The notes under the pieces: model-generated | What the model saw: the letters and a program-made list of their open reading frames with translations, nothing else | Told to the model about the DNA's origin: nothing | Database searches by the model: none | In this document: piece after piece, positions 7,815-15,877 of the stretch | Position numbering within the stretch: the stretch's first letter is position 1 | Layout: every line of letters starts with the position of its first letter | Source: JBMOJK01 sp049315825 | Lineage (GTDB): Bacteria; Patescibacteriota; Gracilibacteria; BD1-5; UBA2023 | Direction: 5' to 3' | Length of the DNA stretch: 36,139 nucleotides | Assembly: GCA_049315825.1 (NCBI GenBank) | Contig: JBMOJK010000012.1 | Location: forward strand, 1 to 36,139 | Program-made: the position numbers and the translations under genes

Positions 7815-10466
7815 TTATGACTCGAGTTTTGCGTATTTTTCAAGAAGTTTTACAACCTGCTCTTCTGCTTGTCGCTTCTTTTCTTGTTCGATGCGGACGA
7901 TTTTCTCTGGAGCATTCTTCACGAAGTCCTTGTTTGTGAGCTTCATGTCGACGATTCGAATGTATTCCTTTTTGTTCTCGATTTCACTCTTGAGACGAGC
8001 CTTTTCAGCATCAGTGTCTACGTGAGCACTCGTGTTGAGGTACATTTCCACATCCTTCACGACTGCAAATGAGAAGTCAGCCTGTTCGTCTGAAGCTTTC
8101 TTGAGAACATCAAACTGAGAGAGTTTTGCAAGCCCGAGGAGGATTGGACGATTTGCTTCGAGGATCTCAGTCGACTTCTTGCCAGTTACAAACACGGCTT
8201 CAACGAGATTTCCTGGCTTTACACCCTTGCTTGCGCGGACGTTTCGAACTTCACGGATCACGTCATAGAGGAGGACGAAATCCTTCTCGAGTGCTTCATC
8301 GCGAGGAAGTTTGCACTCTGGCCAGTGAGCAACGATGAGTGGCTTCCCTGCTGTGAGTCGACCGTAGAGTTCATCCGTAACGAATGGGATATATGGATGA
8401 AGGAGAGTAAGGGTAGAGAGAACACAATAGTTCATAACATCACTTCCGTATGGCGAAGTTGTCTTAGTGAGTTTGTATTCTTCTACCGCAAAGTCCGCGA
8501 GTTCATCACGAAGGAAGGCGATGAGTTCTTGCCCCTTTTCAGAGAAATTGTATTTCTCCATACCCACTGTGATCGAGTCGATCGTCGCACGAAGTCGTGA
8601 GAGAATCCACTTTTCATGTGGCATGAGAGCGTCGTAATTCGCAAGAAGACGATCATGGATCGACTGAGGATCTTCTCCAGTTACTTCGATATTCGTCGCA
8701 ATAAATCGGGCAACGTTCCAGAGCTTATTGAGGAGGAGTGTATTGTTTTCAACCGTCTTCACAGAGAAGTTGAGATTGTTCCCTGGAGTGTTTCCGATCA
8801 CGAGAGAGAGTCGGAGTGCATCAACTGAGTAATCCTTGATAATATCGAGCGGATCTACGACGTTTCCAATAGACTTCGACATCTTACGTCCTGACTCATC
8901 GAAGATAAGACCGTGGAGATATACTGTCTTGAATGGTGTCTCGTTTGTATATTCGTATCCGAACATGAGCATACGAATCACCCAGAAGAAGAGGATATCG
9001 TATCCTGTCTCAAGTACGTTCGCTGGATAGAACTTCTTGAAAAGCTCTCCTGGATTTTCTGGAGTCCAATCGAGTACTGAGAATGGCCAAATACCTGACG
9101 AGAACCATGTATCGAGTACATCGTCGTCACGTCGTACATTTTCTTTCCCATACTTTGCGTAGACCGCCTCTGGATCACCGGACACTTCGAGAAGTGCTCC
9201 AGTTTTCACATCGTAGTACGCTGGGATCTGATGCCCCCACCAAAGCTGGCGAGAAATACACCAATCATGAAGATTGTATATCCAGTCTTCAAATGCCTTG
9301 TTGAATCGAGATGGAACGATTTCAAATTCTTTCTTTTCGTACCCCTTGATCACACGCTTCGCCATCTCAGACGCCTTTACGAACCACTGAGTTGATACGA
9401 TCGTCTCGATCTTTGCTCCACTACGAGAACAGTATCCAACACGGTGTGTGTATGGTTCTACCTTCTTGAGATTTCCCTTCGCCTTAAGAAGCTCGACGAT
9501 GTTCTCGCGTGCTGTCGTAGCGGCATCCTGTCCAGCAAAGATTCCTGCCTCTGTAGTCATCTTACCGTTACGATCTACTACCGAATAATCAAGGCGAAGT
9601 CCGTGACGCTTTCCAGCTTCGAAGTCGTTTGGATCGTGGGCTGGAGTAATCTTGAGTGCCCCAGTCCCAAAGTCACGATCTACCATCTCATCTGCGATGA
9701 TAGGAATTTCTTTGTTGACGATCGGGAGGATTACCTTGCGTCCGATGATCTTCTTGAAGCGCTTATCCTTCGGATGAACAGCGATCGCCTGGTCCGCCAA
9801 GAGTGTTTCTGGACGAGTAGTTGCGATCGTAAGTTCGTTGTCAGAACCTGATACAAAATATGTGATGTAGTACATCTTTGTCTCCTCTTCCTTGTACTCT
9901 ACTTCGATATCTGAGATAACTGACTGAATACCAGGAGAGTAGTTTACCATATACTCGCCACGGTAGATGAGCCCCTTCTTGAAAAGATCGATGAAAATAT
10001 GCTCAACGAGTGCATTTGACTTCGCATCAAATGTAAAGCGCTCTTTCGTCCAATCCGTACTCGCACCCATAACACGAACCTGATTGTTGATGTTAGCAGC
10101 GTATTCGTCCTTCCACTTCCAAACTTCTTCGAGAAATTTCTCACGACCCATTTCCACACGAGTCCTCCCTTCTGAAGCAAGTTTCTTCTCAACACGAGCC
10201 TGTGTCGCAATACCTGCATGGTCCGTTCCTGGTACCCAAAGCGTACTATCCCCCTTCATACGGTGATAGCGCGTCATAATATCCTCGATCGTGAGCGTAA
10301 GCGCATGACCGATATGGAGATTCCCGGTTACATTTGGAGGGGGAATCGGGATATAAAAAGACTTCCCAGTTCGGGATTCTTGAGGTTGGTAGTATCCGAG
10401 ATCTTCGTCTCGTTTTGCGATTTGCGATTCAAATGATTTTGGATCGTACTGTTTTGGGAACTCCAT
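7815..10466 (-). CDS. valS: Valyl-tRNA synthetase
   Basis: This 883-aa class I synthetase charges tRNA-Val. HIGH-type motif (NLHIGHAL) and KMSKS motif (GRKMSKSIGN) are both present, with the CP1 editing domain between them and a C-terminal coiled coil (KARLKSEIENKKEYIRIV). The start is ATG 10466 (MEFPKQYDPKSFE); the longer ORF upstream is unrelated sequence running through a terminator. There is no in-frame UGA in 883 codons. The terminator of the upstream gene ends 14 bp before the ATG, so a separate promoter would have to overlap the hairpin, or expression depends on readthrough. Confidence 0.97.
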   Translation of the reverse strand: MEFPKQYDPKSFESQIAKRDEDLGYYQPQESRTGKSFYIPIPPPNVTGNLHIGHALTLTIEDIMTRYHRMKGDSTLWVPGTDHAGIATQARVEKKLASEGRTRVEMGREKFLEEVWKWKDEYAANINNQVRVMGASTDWTKERFTFDAKSNALVEHIFIDLFKKGLIYRGEYMVNYSPGIQSVISDIEVEYKEEETKMYYITYFVSGSDNELTIATTRPETLLADQAIAVHPKDKRFKKIIGRKVILPIVNKEIPIIADEMVDRDFGTGALKITPAHDPNDFEAGKRHGLRLDYSVVDRNGKMTTEAGIFAGQDAATTARENIVELLKAKGNLKKVEPYTHRVGYCSRSGAKIETIVSTQWFVKASEMAKRVIKGYEKKEFEIVPSRFNKAFEDWIYNLHDWCISRQLWWGHQIPAYYDVKTGALLEVSGDPEAVYAKYGKENVRRDDDVLDTWFSSGIWPFSVLDWTPENPGELFKKFYPANVLETGYDILFFWVIRMLMFGYEYTNETPFKTVYLHGLIFDESGRKMSKSIGNVVDPLDIIKDYSVDALRLSLVIGNTPGNNLNFSVKTVENNTLLLNKLWNVARFIATNIEVTGEDPQSIHDRLLANYDALMPHEKWILSRLRATIDSITVGMEKYNFSEKGQELIAFLRDELADFAVEEYKLTKTTSPYGSDVMNYCVLSTLTLLHPYIPFVTDELYGRLTAGKPLIVAHWPECKLPRDEALEKDFVLLYDVIREVRNVRASKGVKPGNLVEAVFVTGKKSTEILEANRPILLGLAKLSQFDVLKKASDEQADFSFAVVKDVEMYLNTSAHVDTDAEKARLKSEIENKKEYIRIVDMKLTNKDFVKNAPEKIVRIEQEKKRQAEEQVVKLLEKYAKLES

Positions 10467-10480
10467 AGCGACTGCAAGGC

Positions 10481-10520
10481 AAAAAATAGCCCTCGAAATA
10501 TAACGATTTCGAGGGCTATT
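10481..10520 (-). terminator. Terminator closing the deoxynucleotide operon
   Basis: A 15-bp perfect stem (10506-10520 with 10485-10499, core AGCCCTCGAAAT) with a 6-nt loop is followed on the - strand by six T (10486-10481). It lies 19 bp after the stop at 10540 and 14 bp before the valS ATG. Confidence 0.92.
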
Positions 10521-10539
10521 GCAAACTAGGAAATACGAA

Positions 10540-11439
10540 TTACTCCTGATTACGTGCAAGATATGGGGAAATGTTGAACGGTTTATACATTCATCGCATC
10601 CCGTACCAGTTATTAAAGCGTCAGAGAAGGACGTCTTCTTCCGAGAAAAAGTCGGAAAGCAAGTGCCTCACATAATTATCAAACACTCGATTTGCAATAG
10701 CAATATTGAGTGCGTGCTTCCCTAAAATTGCCCCACCAGGTAAAACATGACTTCCTGAGATTTCTGTCATGAGCGATGGGTGCTCTGGAGTAGATTCATC
10801 GGTGCTTTCTGTTCCAAACAATGGTATATTCTTTTGATCCCAGTACTCAGATTGTCCCATGATTTCATCGTACAGCCTCGATACAGCTTTTTTTCTTTCG
10901 AAAGCTGCTTTGAGGATACGGGGTGACTCGTGTCTGATAGCCTCCATGCTTTCGTCTCTTGCAATCGAGGATATGCGAATTTTATCGTAATTTGTAAGCT
11001 TATTAACCTCAGCAATATCGATACGCTCTAATGCTTCGAATGTTCTCGGAAAATACTTTGCCTGCATAGAACTAAATCGCAATACAGAAGCAAGTTCATT
11101 TTCTATATAAGCCTGAACCATCCAAGCCAAATTTACCATATCCTCAAATTCTCGCTCAGGGAGTGGTTCGTAGTTTTTCCACTCAGGTATAATCTGAGCA
11201 ATTTTTTCTGGTGTTGCAGTGATGTATTTTCTGATTCTATCGATTTGTTCATTTGCAACGCGCAGGCGAAGGTACAAAGACTCAATATCATCAGTGGTGA
11301 GTGGGAGTCATGCCAACTGTTGATACTTTTTGTACTGCGTGATGGTATCTTTGAGTGGACTATAGGTCTTCACTACAATCTCTTCAAAGTCTTCGAAGAG
11401 ACCGCTTTCTGGTGATCTTCAGGTATCTAGCTTGTTCAT
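10540..11439 (-). CDS. Hypothetical protein, last gene of the nrd-thyA-folA operon
   Basis: This 299-aa protein is of no family I recognise. It starts at ATG 11439 (MNKLDTGRSPESG), overlapping the end of folA by 13 bp, which implies translational coupling. Four in-frame UGA codons (11419, 11308, 10621, 10591) would break it into pieces under the standard code. The sequence looks mostly alpha-helical with no signal peptide or membrane segment; the C-terminus (GRFNNWYGMRGMYKPF) is aromatic and basic. As the last gene of an operon for DNA precursors it may have a role in nucleotide or DNA metabolism, but that is context only. Confidence 0.75.
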
Positions 11440-11930
11440 TTCGAGGAGGAATTTCTCGAATTTATACGTCGGTATTTAATAAAGTCAAATGAGGAAAACT
11501 GCTTCTCATAAAACGGCTCGAATTTGTTGGTGTAAAATGGAAAATATACATCCCCTTCGTGCGTACCCGGAATATGACTGATCCAGAGTTCATCCGCAAG
11601 ATCTCGTTCAAGAAACTGTCGATAAATCTCTGCACCTCCGATCACAAAGACACGCCCCATATCCGTGTTCTCAAACGAAGCAAGAATAGATTCAATCGAA
11701 TCAAAAACCTCCGCCCCTTTGATAGAGTCTGAGTTGCGCGATAATACGATATTTCGTCGATCAGGAAGAGCTTTCCCTATCGAATCAAAAGTCTTGCGGC
11801 CCATGATTACCGTGTGACCTTTTGTGGATTCTTTAAAGTGCTTGAGGTCCTCGCTATTGGACCAAGCAAGTCCGCCGTCCTTTCCGAGGCAGCGAGATTC
11901 ATCGTGAGCGAGGATGAGCGTGAAGATCAT
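11427..11930 (-). CDS. folA: Dihydrofolate reductase
   Basis: This 167-aa enzyme reduces dihydrofolate, the product of ThyA, back to tetrahydrofolate with NADPH. Family signatures are the N-terminal strand MIFTLILAHDESRCLG, LAWSNSEDLKHFKE with the active-site acidic residue, the NADPH-binding GHTVIMGRKTFDSIG, and FVIGGAEIYRQFL. Reading the UGA at 11436 as Gly adds GTS before TAG. It begins three bases after the dioxygenase stop and overlaps the next gene. Its position in the same transcript as thyA closes the folate cycle for dTMP synthesis. Confidence 0.95.
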
Positions 11931-11933
11931 AGT

Positions 11934-12713
11934 TTAGAGTCAAAATGCAAATGCGCGTCGGCTAATCGTCCCCATCTCATGACCTTCGTAGAGCCATGTT
12001 ACGGATTCATCAGAGTCTGCAGCGCCCAATACAGTGAGGGCAGGAAGATAGTGATCGAGCGTCGGGACGGAGAGCTTTCATCCAGGCAAATGCCATGGAT
12101 CAAGAAGCGGATCATATTTCTTTTCTTCTACAAGTCACTTGAAAGTTGCATCGAATTCTAGTCCAAACTGGAGTGCAGAAGATTTCTGAGAAAAATCCAA
12201 GAGCATGAGATTGTGTACGATGTTACCCATTCAGATGATCAAGATACCCTGCTCACGCAAACTCTGAAGCTGTTCACCGAGTTCAAAATGCTCTTTTGGT
12301 GACATCGAAGCATTGAGCGAAAGAGAAAATACTGGCACATCCGCATCTGGGTACAGATGTACGAGCGTCGTCCATATCCCATGATCAAGTCCTCTTTCAA
12401 CTGGAACATACATAGTATCGCCTAAGGTTTTTTTGATGAGATCAGCTCACTCTGGAAATCCTGGTGCGGGATATCTCATCTGGTACAGCGCATCTGGAAA
12501 TCCACCGAAGTCATAGATCGTTTGCGGATATGCCGATACATCAACAAAATCCCCGCGAACATACCAATGAGCACTAATCGCAAGAATAGCTCGAGGTTTT
12601 GGGAGATTTTTCCCTAAATCCTGAAGCACAGCAACATATGGATCATTCTCAGGAGAGGCAAGAGCCATCATCGGAGATCCGTGCGAGAGAAAAAGTACAG
12701 GGAGTTTATTCAT
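11934..12713 (-). CDS. Class III extradiol ring-cleavage dioxygenase (LigB/YgiD type)
   Basis: This 259-aa protein matches the 4,5-DOPA extradiol dioxygenase family. Metal-binding features are His11 (LSHGSPMM), His49 (ISAHWYVRG) and the later GNIVHNL, and the C-terminus ends in the usual HEMGTISRRAF-type tail. Five in-frame UGA codons (12447, 12231, 12135, 12078, 11940) are read as Gly; the one in ILIIGMGNIVHN is at a conserved glycine. It sits between thyA and folA with gaps of 5 and 3 bp. Its natural substrate is unknown; the family is often annotated without a known in vivo role, and a link to folate or pterin chemistry would be speculation from context. Confidence 0.88.
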
Positions 12714-12718
12714 GAGTT

Positions 12719-13600
12719 TTAGACAGCAATTGGGGCTTTGATAGCCTCGTGACTTGCGTAGTTACTGATCGTGATATCTTCGTATTTGAAATCAAAAATA
12801 TCATCTATCTCAGGATTGAGCGTGAGTGTAGGAAGTGGGAGAGTCTCGCGGGAGAGCTGGAGCTTTACTTGGTCGAAGTGGTTATGGTAGATGTGCGCAT
12901 CTCCGATCACATGGATGAATTCATGTGCTTGAAGTCCGCATACTTGAGCTACCATGTGAGTAAGCAGGGCGTAAGATGCAATATTGAACGGCACCCCAAG
13001 AAACATGTCCGCGCTTCGCTGGTACATCTGGCAGGAAAGCTTACCATTTGCAACATAAAACTGAAACATTGAATGACACGGTGGCAAAAGCATTTTTTCA
13101 GCCTGTACGGGATTGTAGGTGATCACCATATGACGACGGGACTCTGGATTGCGCTTAATCTGCTCGATTACATTCGCGATCTGATCGATCGATTCGGTGT
13201 TGAAATTTCGCCACTGAAGCCCATACCCGGGACCGATAGATCCCCAGGTCATTGCGAAAGTGTGATCTGAGGCAATCTTCTCGATGAAGTCATCCTGAGT
13301 GAGTGCTGGGACTTCCCCTTTTTCAGCTGCCTTCATGTATTCCTTATGAGGCCATTGATCCCAGATATGTACACCGTTTTGTACGAGGCACTCGATATTG
13401 GTATCTCCTGCCAAGAACCAAAGAAGCTCGTGGAAAATCCCCTTTGTAAACATCTTTTTCGTAGTCACGAGTGGGAATCACTTTGTGAGATCAAATCGCA
13501 TCTGAAGCCCGAAGATCGAGCGAGTTCCTGTTCCAGTCCGATCCCCTCGATCGACTCAATTTTCGAGGATATTTTCTAGTTCGCGAAGGTAGGTTTTCAT
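12719..13600 (-). CDS. thyA: Thymidylate synthase
   Basis: This 293-aa ThyA methylates dUMP to dTMP using methylene-tetrahydrofolate. The catalytic Cys is in LPPCHSMFQFYV, and GDRTGTGTRSIFG, the Trp-rich dUMP region (FHELLWFLAGDTNI) and NIASYALLTHM are all present. Two UGA codons at residues 15 and 41 encode Gly; the second gives TKGFPLVTTKK, an essentially invariant motif, and is some of the best evidence for the code. The start at 13600 overlaps the upstream unknown gene by 25 bp. It belongs to the nrdA-folA operon. Confidence 0.97.
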
Positions 13601-14103
13601 GGGTGAGAATACTTACGAATTTTTTCAACAACTTCATGTGTATCAGCAGCAAGATCGTTACGTTCCATGAACGCGCGGATCAACTCCCGTGCTCATTTTT
13701 TCGTAAGCGCCTTTTTTACGTGTCGAAGTGCGATCCGTACACTCATCGCAATCCCCTTTCGGAGTTTTCCTTCTTGCTCAAAAGATACAAGATCCGAAAG
13801 TAATTCGTTCTCGAGTGGCTTGAAATCCGCTTCAGTTCGTACAACTTCACTGCGGATGAGTTCGTATACATCCTGCTCACGGATACTTTCACCAGGATTC
13901 GTATTAAAAATATTGATTACTTGCATGATATTCTTTCCTTCTTCAAGGGTGATACGCTTACCGAGAATCTCAGTAACCAATACAGCAAAGGCATAACGAG
14001 CCTCCTTACAGAGTCGTCATTCAACATGTATAAGAAGCTCTTCAGAGATGGCAGTCTCAGGGTTTTTAACGTGCGGCAGTGATGATTGCGATGAGATATT
14101 CAT
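13576..14103 (-). CDS. Hypothetical helical protein between nrdB and thyA
   Basis: This 175-aa protein is of no recognised family. ATG 14103 (MNISSQSSLPHVKN) is chosen because three in-frame UGA codons (14017, 13693, ~13597) read as Gly join it into one ORF that overlaps thyA by 25 bp. It is predicted soluble and helical, with a basic C-terminal third (RIALRHVKKALTKKGARELIRAF). A segment near the middle (FNTNPGESIREQDVYELIRSEV) could be a small helical ATP-cone-like or DNA-binding fold, but I cannot establish that. Operon position is the only clue to function. Confidence 0.75.
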
Positions 14104-14134
14104 ATTCAAAAATTTACCATTAAAAAAACTAGGA

Positions 14135-15190
14135 TTAGAAATCCCAGCTTCCCTTCATACTAGAAGATTGTGTATAGTTGATGACGGTGGTCTCAAAAAA
14201 GTTCCCCTTGTCACCGTTTGTATCTTGGAGTCGATCGAGGTGCTTGTACGGATTGGTGATCGCCTCTGGGAAGAGTGGTGAAACACCAATCATAGCGAGT
14301 CGCTGATTAGCAAGCCATTTTGTATAACCATCCGTCGTTTCACCATTGATCCCGATGATGCGGTTTCCGAGGATGTGATTTGACCAAGTGATTTCTTGTC
14401 CTACTGCCGTCTTTGTCATCTCAAGAAGCACTGACTCATCGTAGATTTCAGGGAATTCTTTCTTGATCTCGCGGATGATATTGGCGAAGAGTGTCACATG
14501 TGTGAGTTCATCACGGCGGATGTAGGCGATCATACGACCCGTAGCTGGCATTCGCATAGAATCCACGAGTGTATCGAAGAAAGCAAAACCATTATAGAAA
14601 TACAATCCCTCCAAGAGGAAATTGGCTACGATCGCACGGAAGAAATTCGCATCGTTCGCATGATCAATGAAATCCTGATAGATCGAACCGATGTACTTAT
14701 TGCGCTCAAGGAGCACTGCGTCATCCCGCCAAAAATAGTAAATCTCTTCCCGGTCTTCCGGAGAAACCACTGACTCGAGGATTGTTGCGTATGACTGTGA
14801 ATGAATCGCTTCCTGGAACGCCTGAATCGAGAGGATAAGATTAACCTCAGGAGAAGTGATATAGTCCGAAAGGTTCGGAAGATTGACCGTCTGAACAGAG
14901 TCGAGGAAGATCAAGAACGAAAGAATTCCCTTGTATGCTCGCTGTTCGTCTTTGCTGAGTACGCTCGTGAAGTCTCGCTGGTCGTCCTTGAGTCCAGAAA
15001 CCTTTTCTGGAAGCCAGAAGTTCCCAACCATTACTTGATAGAGAGACTTCGCCCATGAGTACTTTACAGCATTGAGATTAAACAATCCGGTCGTGGCCCC
15101 TTTAATGATCGTGCGGTGCGCAACGTCATCATTTCCAAGGGGATTGAAGAGAACGGATTTTTGAAGTATATCGTCCTTTCCTGGTGTCAT
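14135..15190 (-). CDS. nrdB: Ribonucleotide reductase beta subunit, class I
   Basis: This 351-aa subunit holds the diiron centre and tyrosyl radical needed by NrdA. The metal and radical motif EAIHSQSY matches E. coli Glu115-x2-His118-x3-Tyr122, so the radical tyrosine is retained. A second ligand pair is in RRDELTHVTLF, and the first Asp is in FLIFLDSVQ. The C-terminus ends SMKGSWDF. There is no in-frame UGA. The start is 8 bp after the preceding unknown gene. It is separated from nrdA by that gene. Confidence 0.95.
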   Translation of the reverse strand: MTPGKDDILQKSVLFNPLGNDDVAHRTIIKGATTGLFNLNAVKYSWAKSLYQVMVGNFWLPEKVSGLKDDQRDFTSVLSKDEQRAYKGILSFLIFLDSVQTVNLPNLSDYITSPEVNLILSIQAFQEAIHSQSYATILESVVSPEDREEIYYFWRDDAVLLERNKYIGSIYQDFIDHANDANFFRAIVANFLLEGLYFYNGFAFFDTLVDSMRMPATGRMIAYIRRDELTHVTLFANIIREIKKEFPEIYDESVLLEMTKTAVGQEITWSNHILGNRIIGINGETTDGYTKWLANQRLAMIGVSPLFPEAITNPYKHLDRLQDTNGDKGNFFETTVINYTQSSSMKGSWDF

Positions 15191-15198
15191 ATTGGGGA

Positions 15199-15819
15199 TT
15201 ATTTTTGAGGTAAAAGCGCGAGAAGTTGCTCGCGGTACTTTTGGAGACTGGTTTGATTGAGCTGAAGTATGTACTCTGCATTCATATTATCCAGCACAAA
15301 TCCTTCTTTAATTTCTTGAATATCATCTTCATCCGGATCGACACGACTCGTCCAAAGATTGGTAATATCAGATAAATTGAGCTCCTTGAAGCCTCTTTTC
15401 ATGACTTGAGTATGTCCATCTGTTTGAAAAACAGAAACCTTGAGATGACAGTGCTTTATATATGTTGGATCACCATAAGGAGTTCCATGCTTCCATTTTG
15501 ATAAAATAGGTTCACCTGGAATTCTCTTAACATAATAGAGAGCAAGTGGGATTACCTGACGGGGTATTTTTCTCTCGTTCTTATCTCATTCATTGTATGT
15601 GAGGATCAGTTTTTTGTTCTGAGCAATAGCCTGAATAATGATCTCGCTTAGATTACGAGAATGTTCAACATCTTCATCAAAAGTAAGATCAGTAACACTC
15701 CTTACGCGAGCAACTGCATTTTCTATCAAGAGTGCGACTTCAGTGGGGGAAAGTTTTGTTTCTTGAAGTATGTGCAAACTAGTTGGTTGGCGGGGTGACG
15801 ATCTGAAATTGTTTGACAT
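15199..15819 (-). CDS. Hypothetical protein between nrdA and nrdB
   Basis: This 206-aa protein starts at ATG 15819 (MSNNFRSSPRQP) and is joined across one UGA (15586, Gly in NEGDKNER). There is no signal peptide or membrane helix. The middle (PLALYYVKRIPGEPILSK, PTYIKHCHLKVSVFQTDG) looks beta-rich and the C-terminus helical (LNQTSLQKYREQLLALL). I recognise no family. It is inserted between the two ribonucleotide reductase subunits, with gaps of 58 bp to nrdA and 8 bp to nrdB, so it is expected to be co-regulated by NrdR. It is not a recognisable NrdI, NrdH or glutaredoxin (no CxxC). Confidence 0.72.
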
Positions 15820-15877
15820 GAGGAAAATATTAAGCCGATCAATTTAGATAGAGGACAGACGAAGTAGTAAATCTCAA

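Noticed and set aside
10464..10540. T-box riboswitch upstream of valS
   Set aside because: No T-box sequence or specifier loop is visible; only a terminator hairpin is present.
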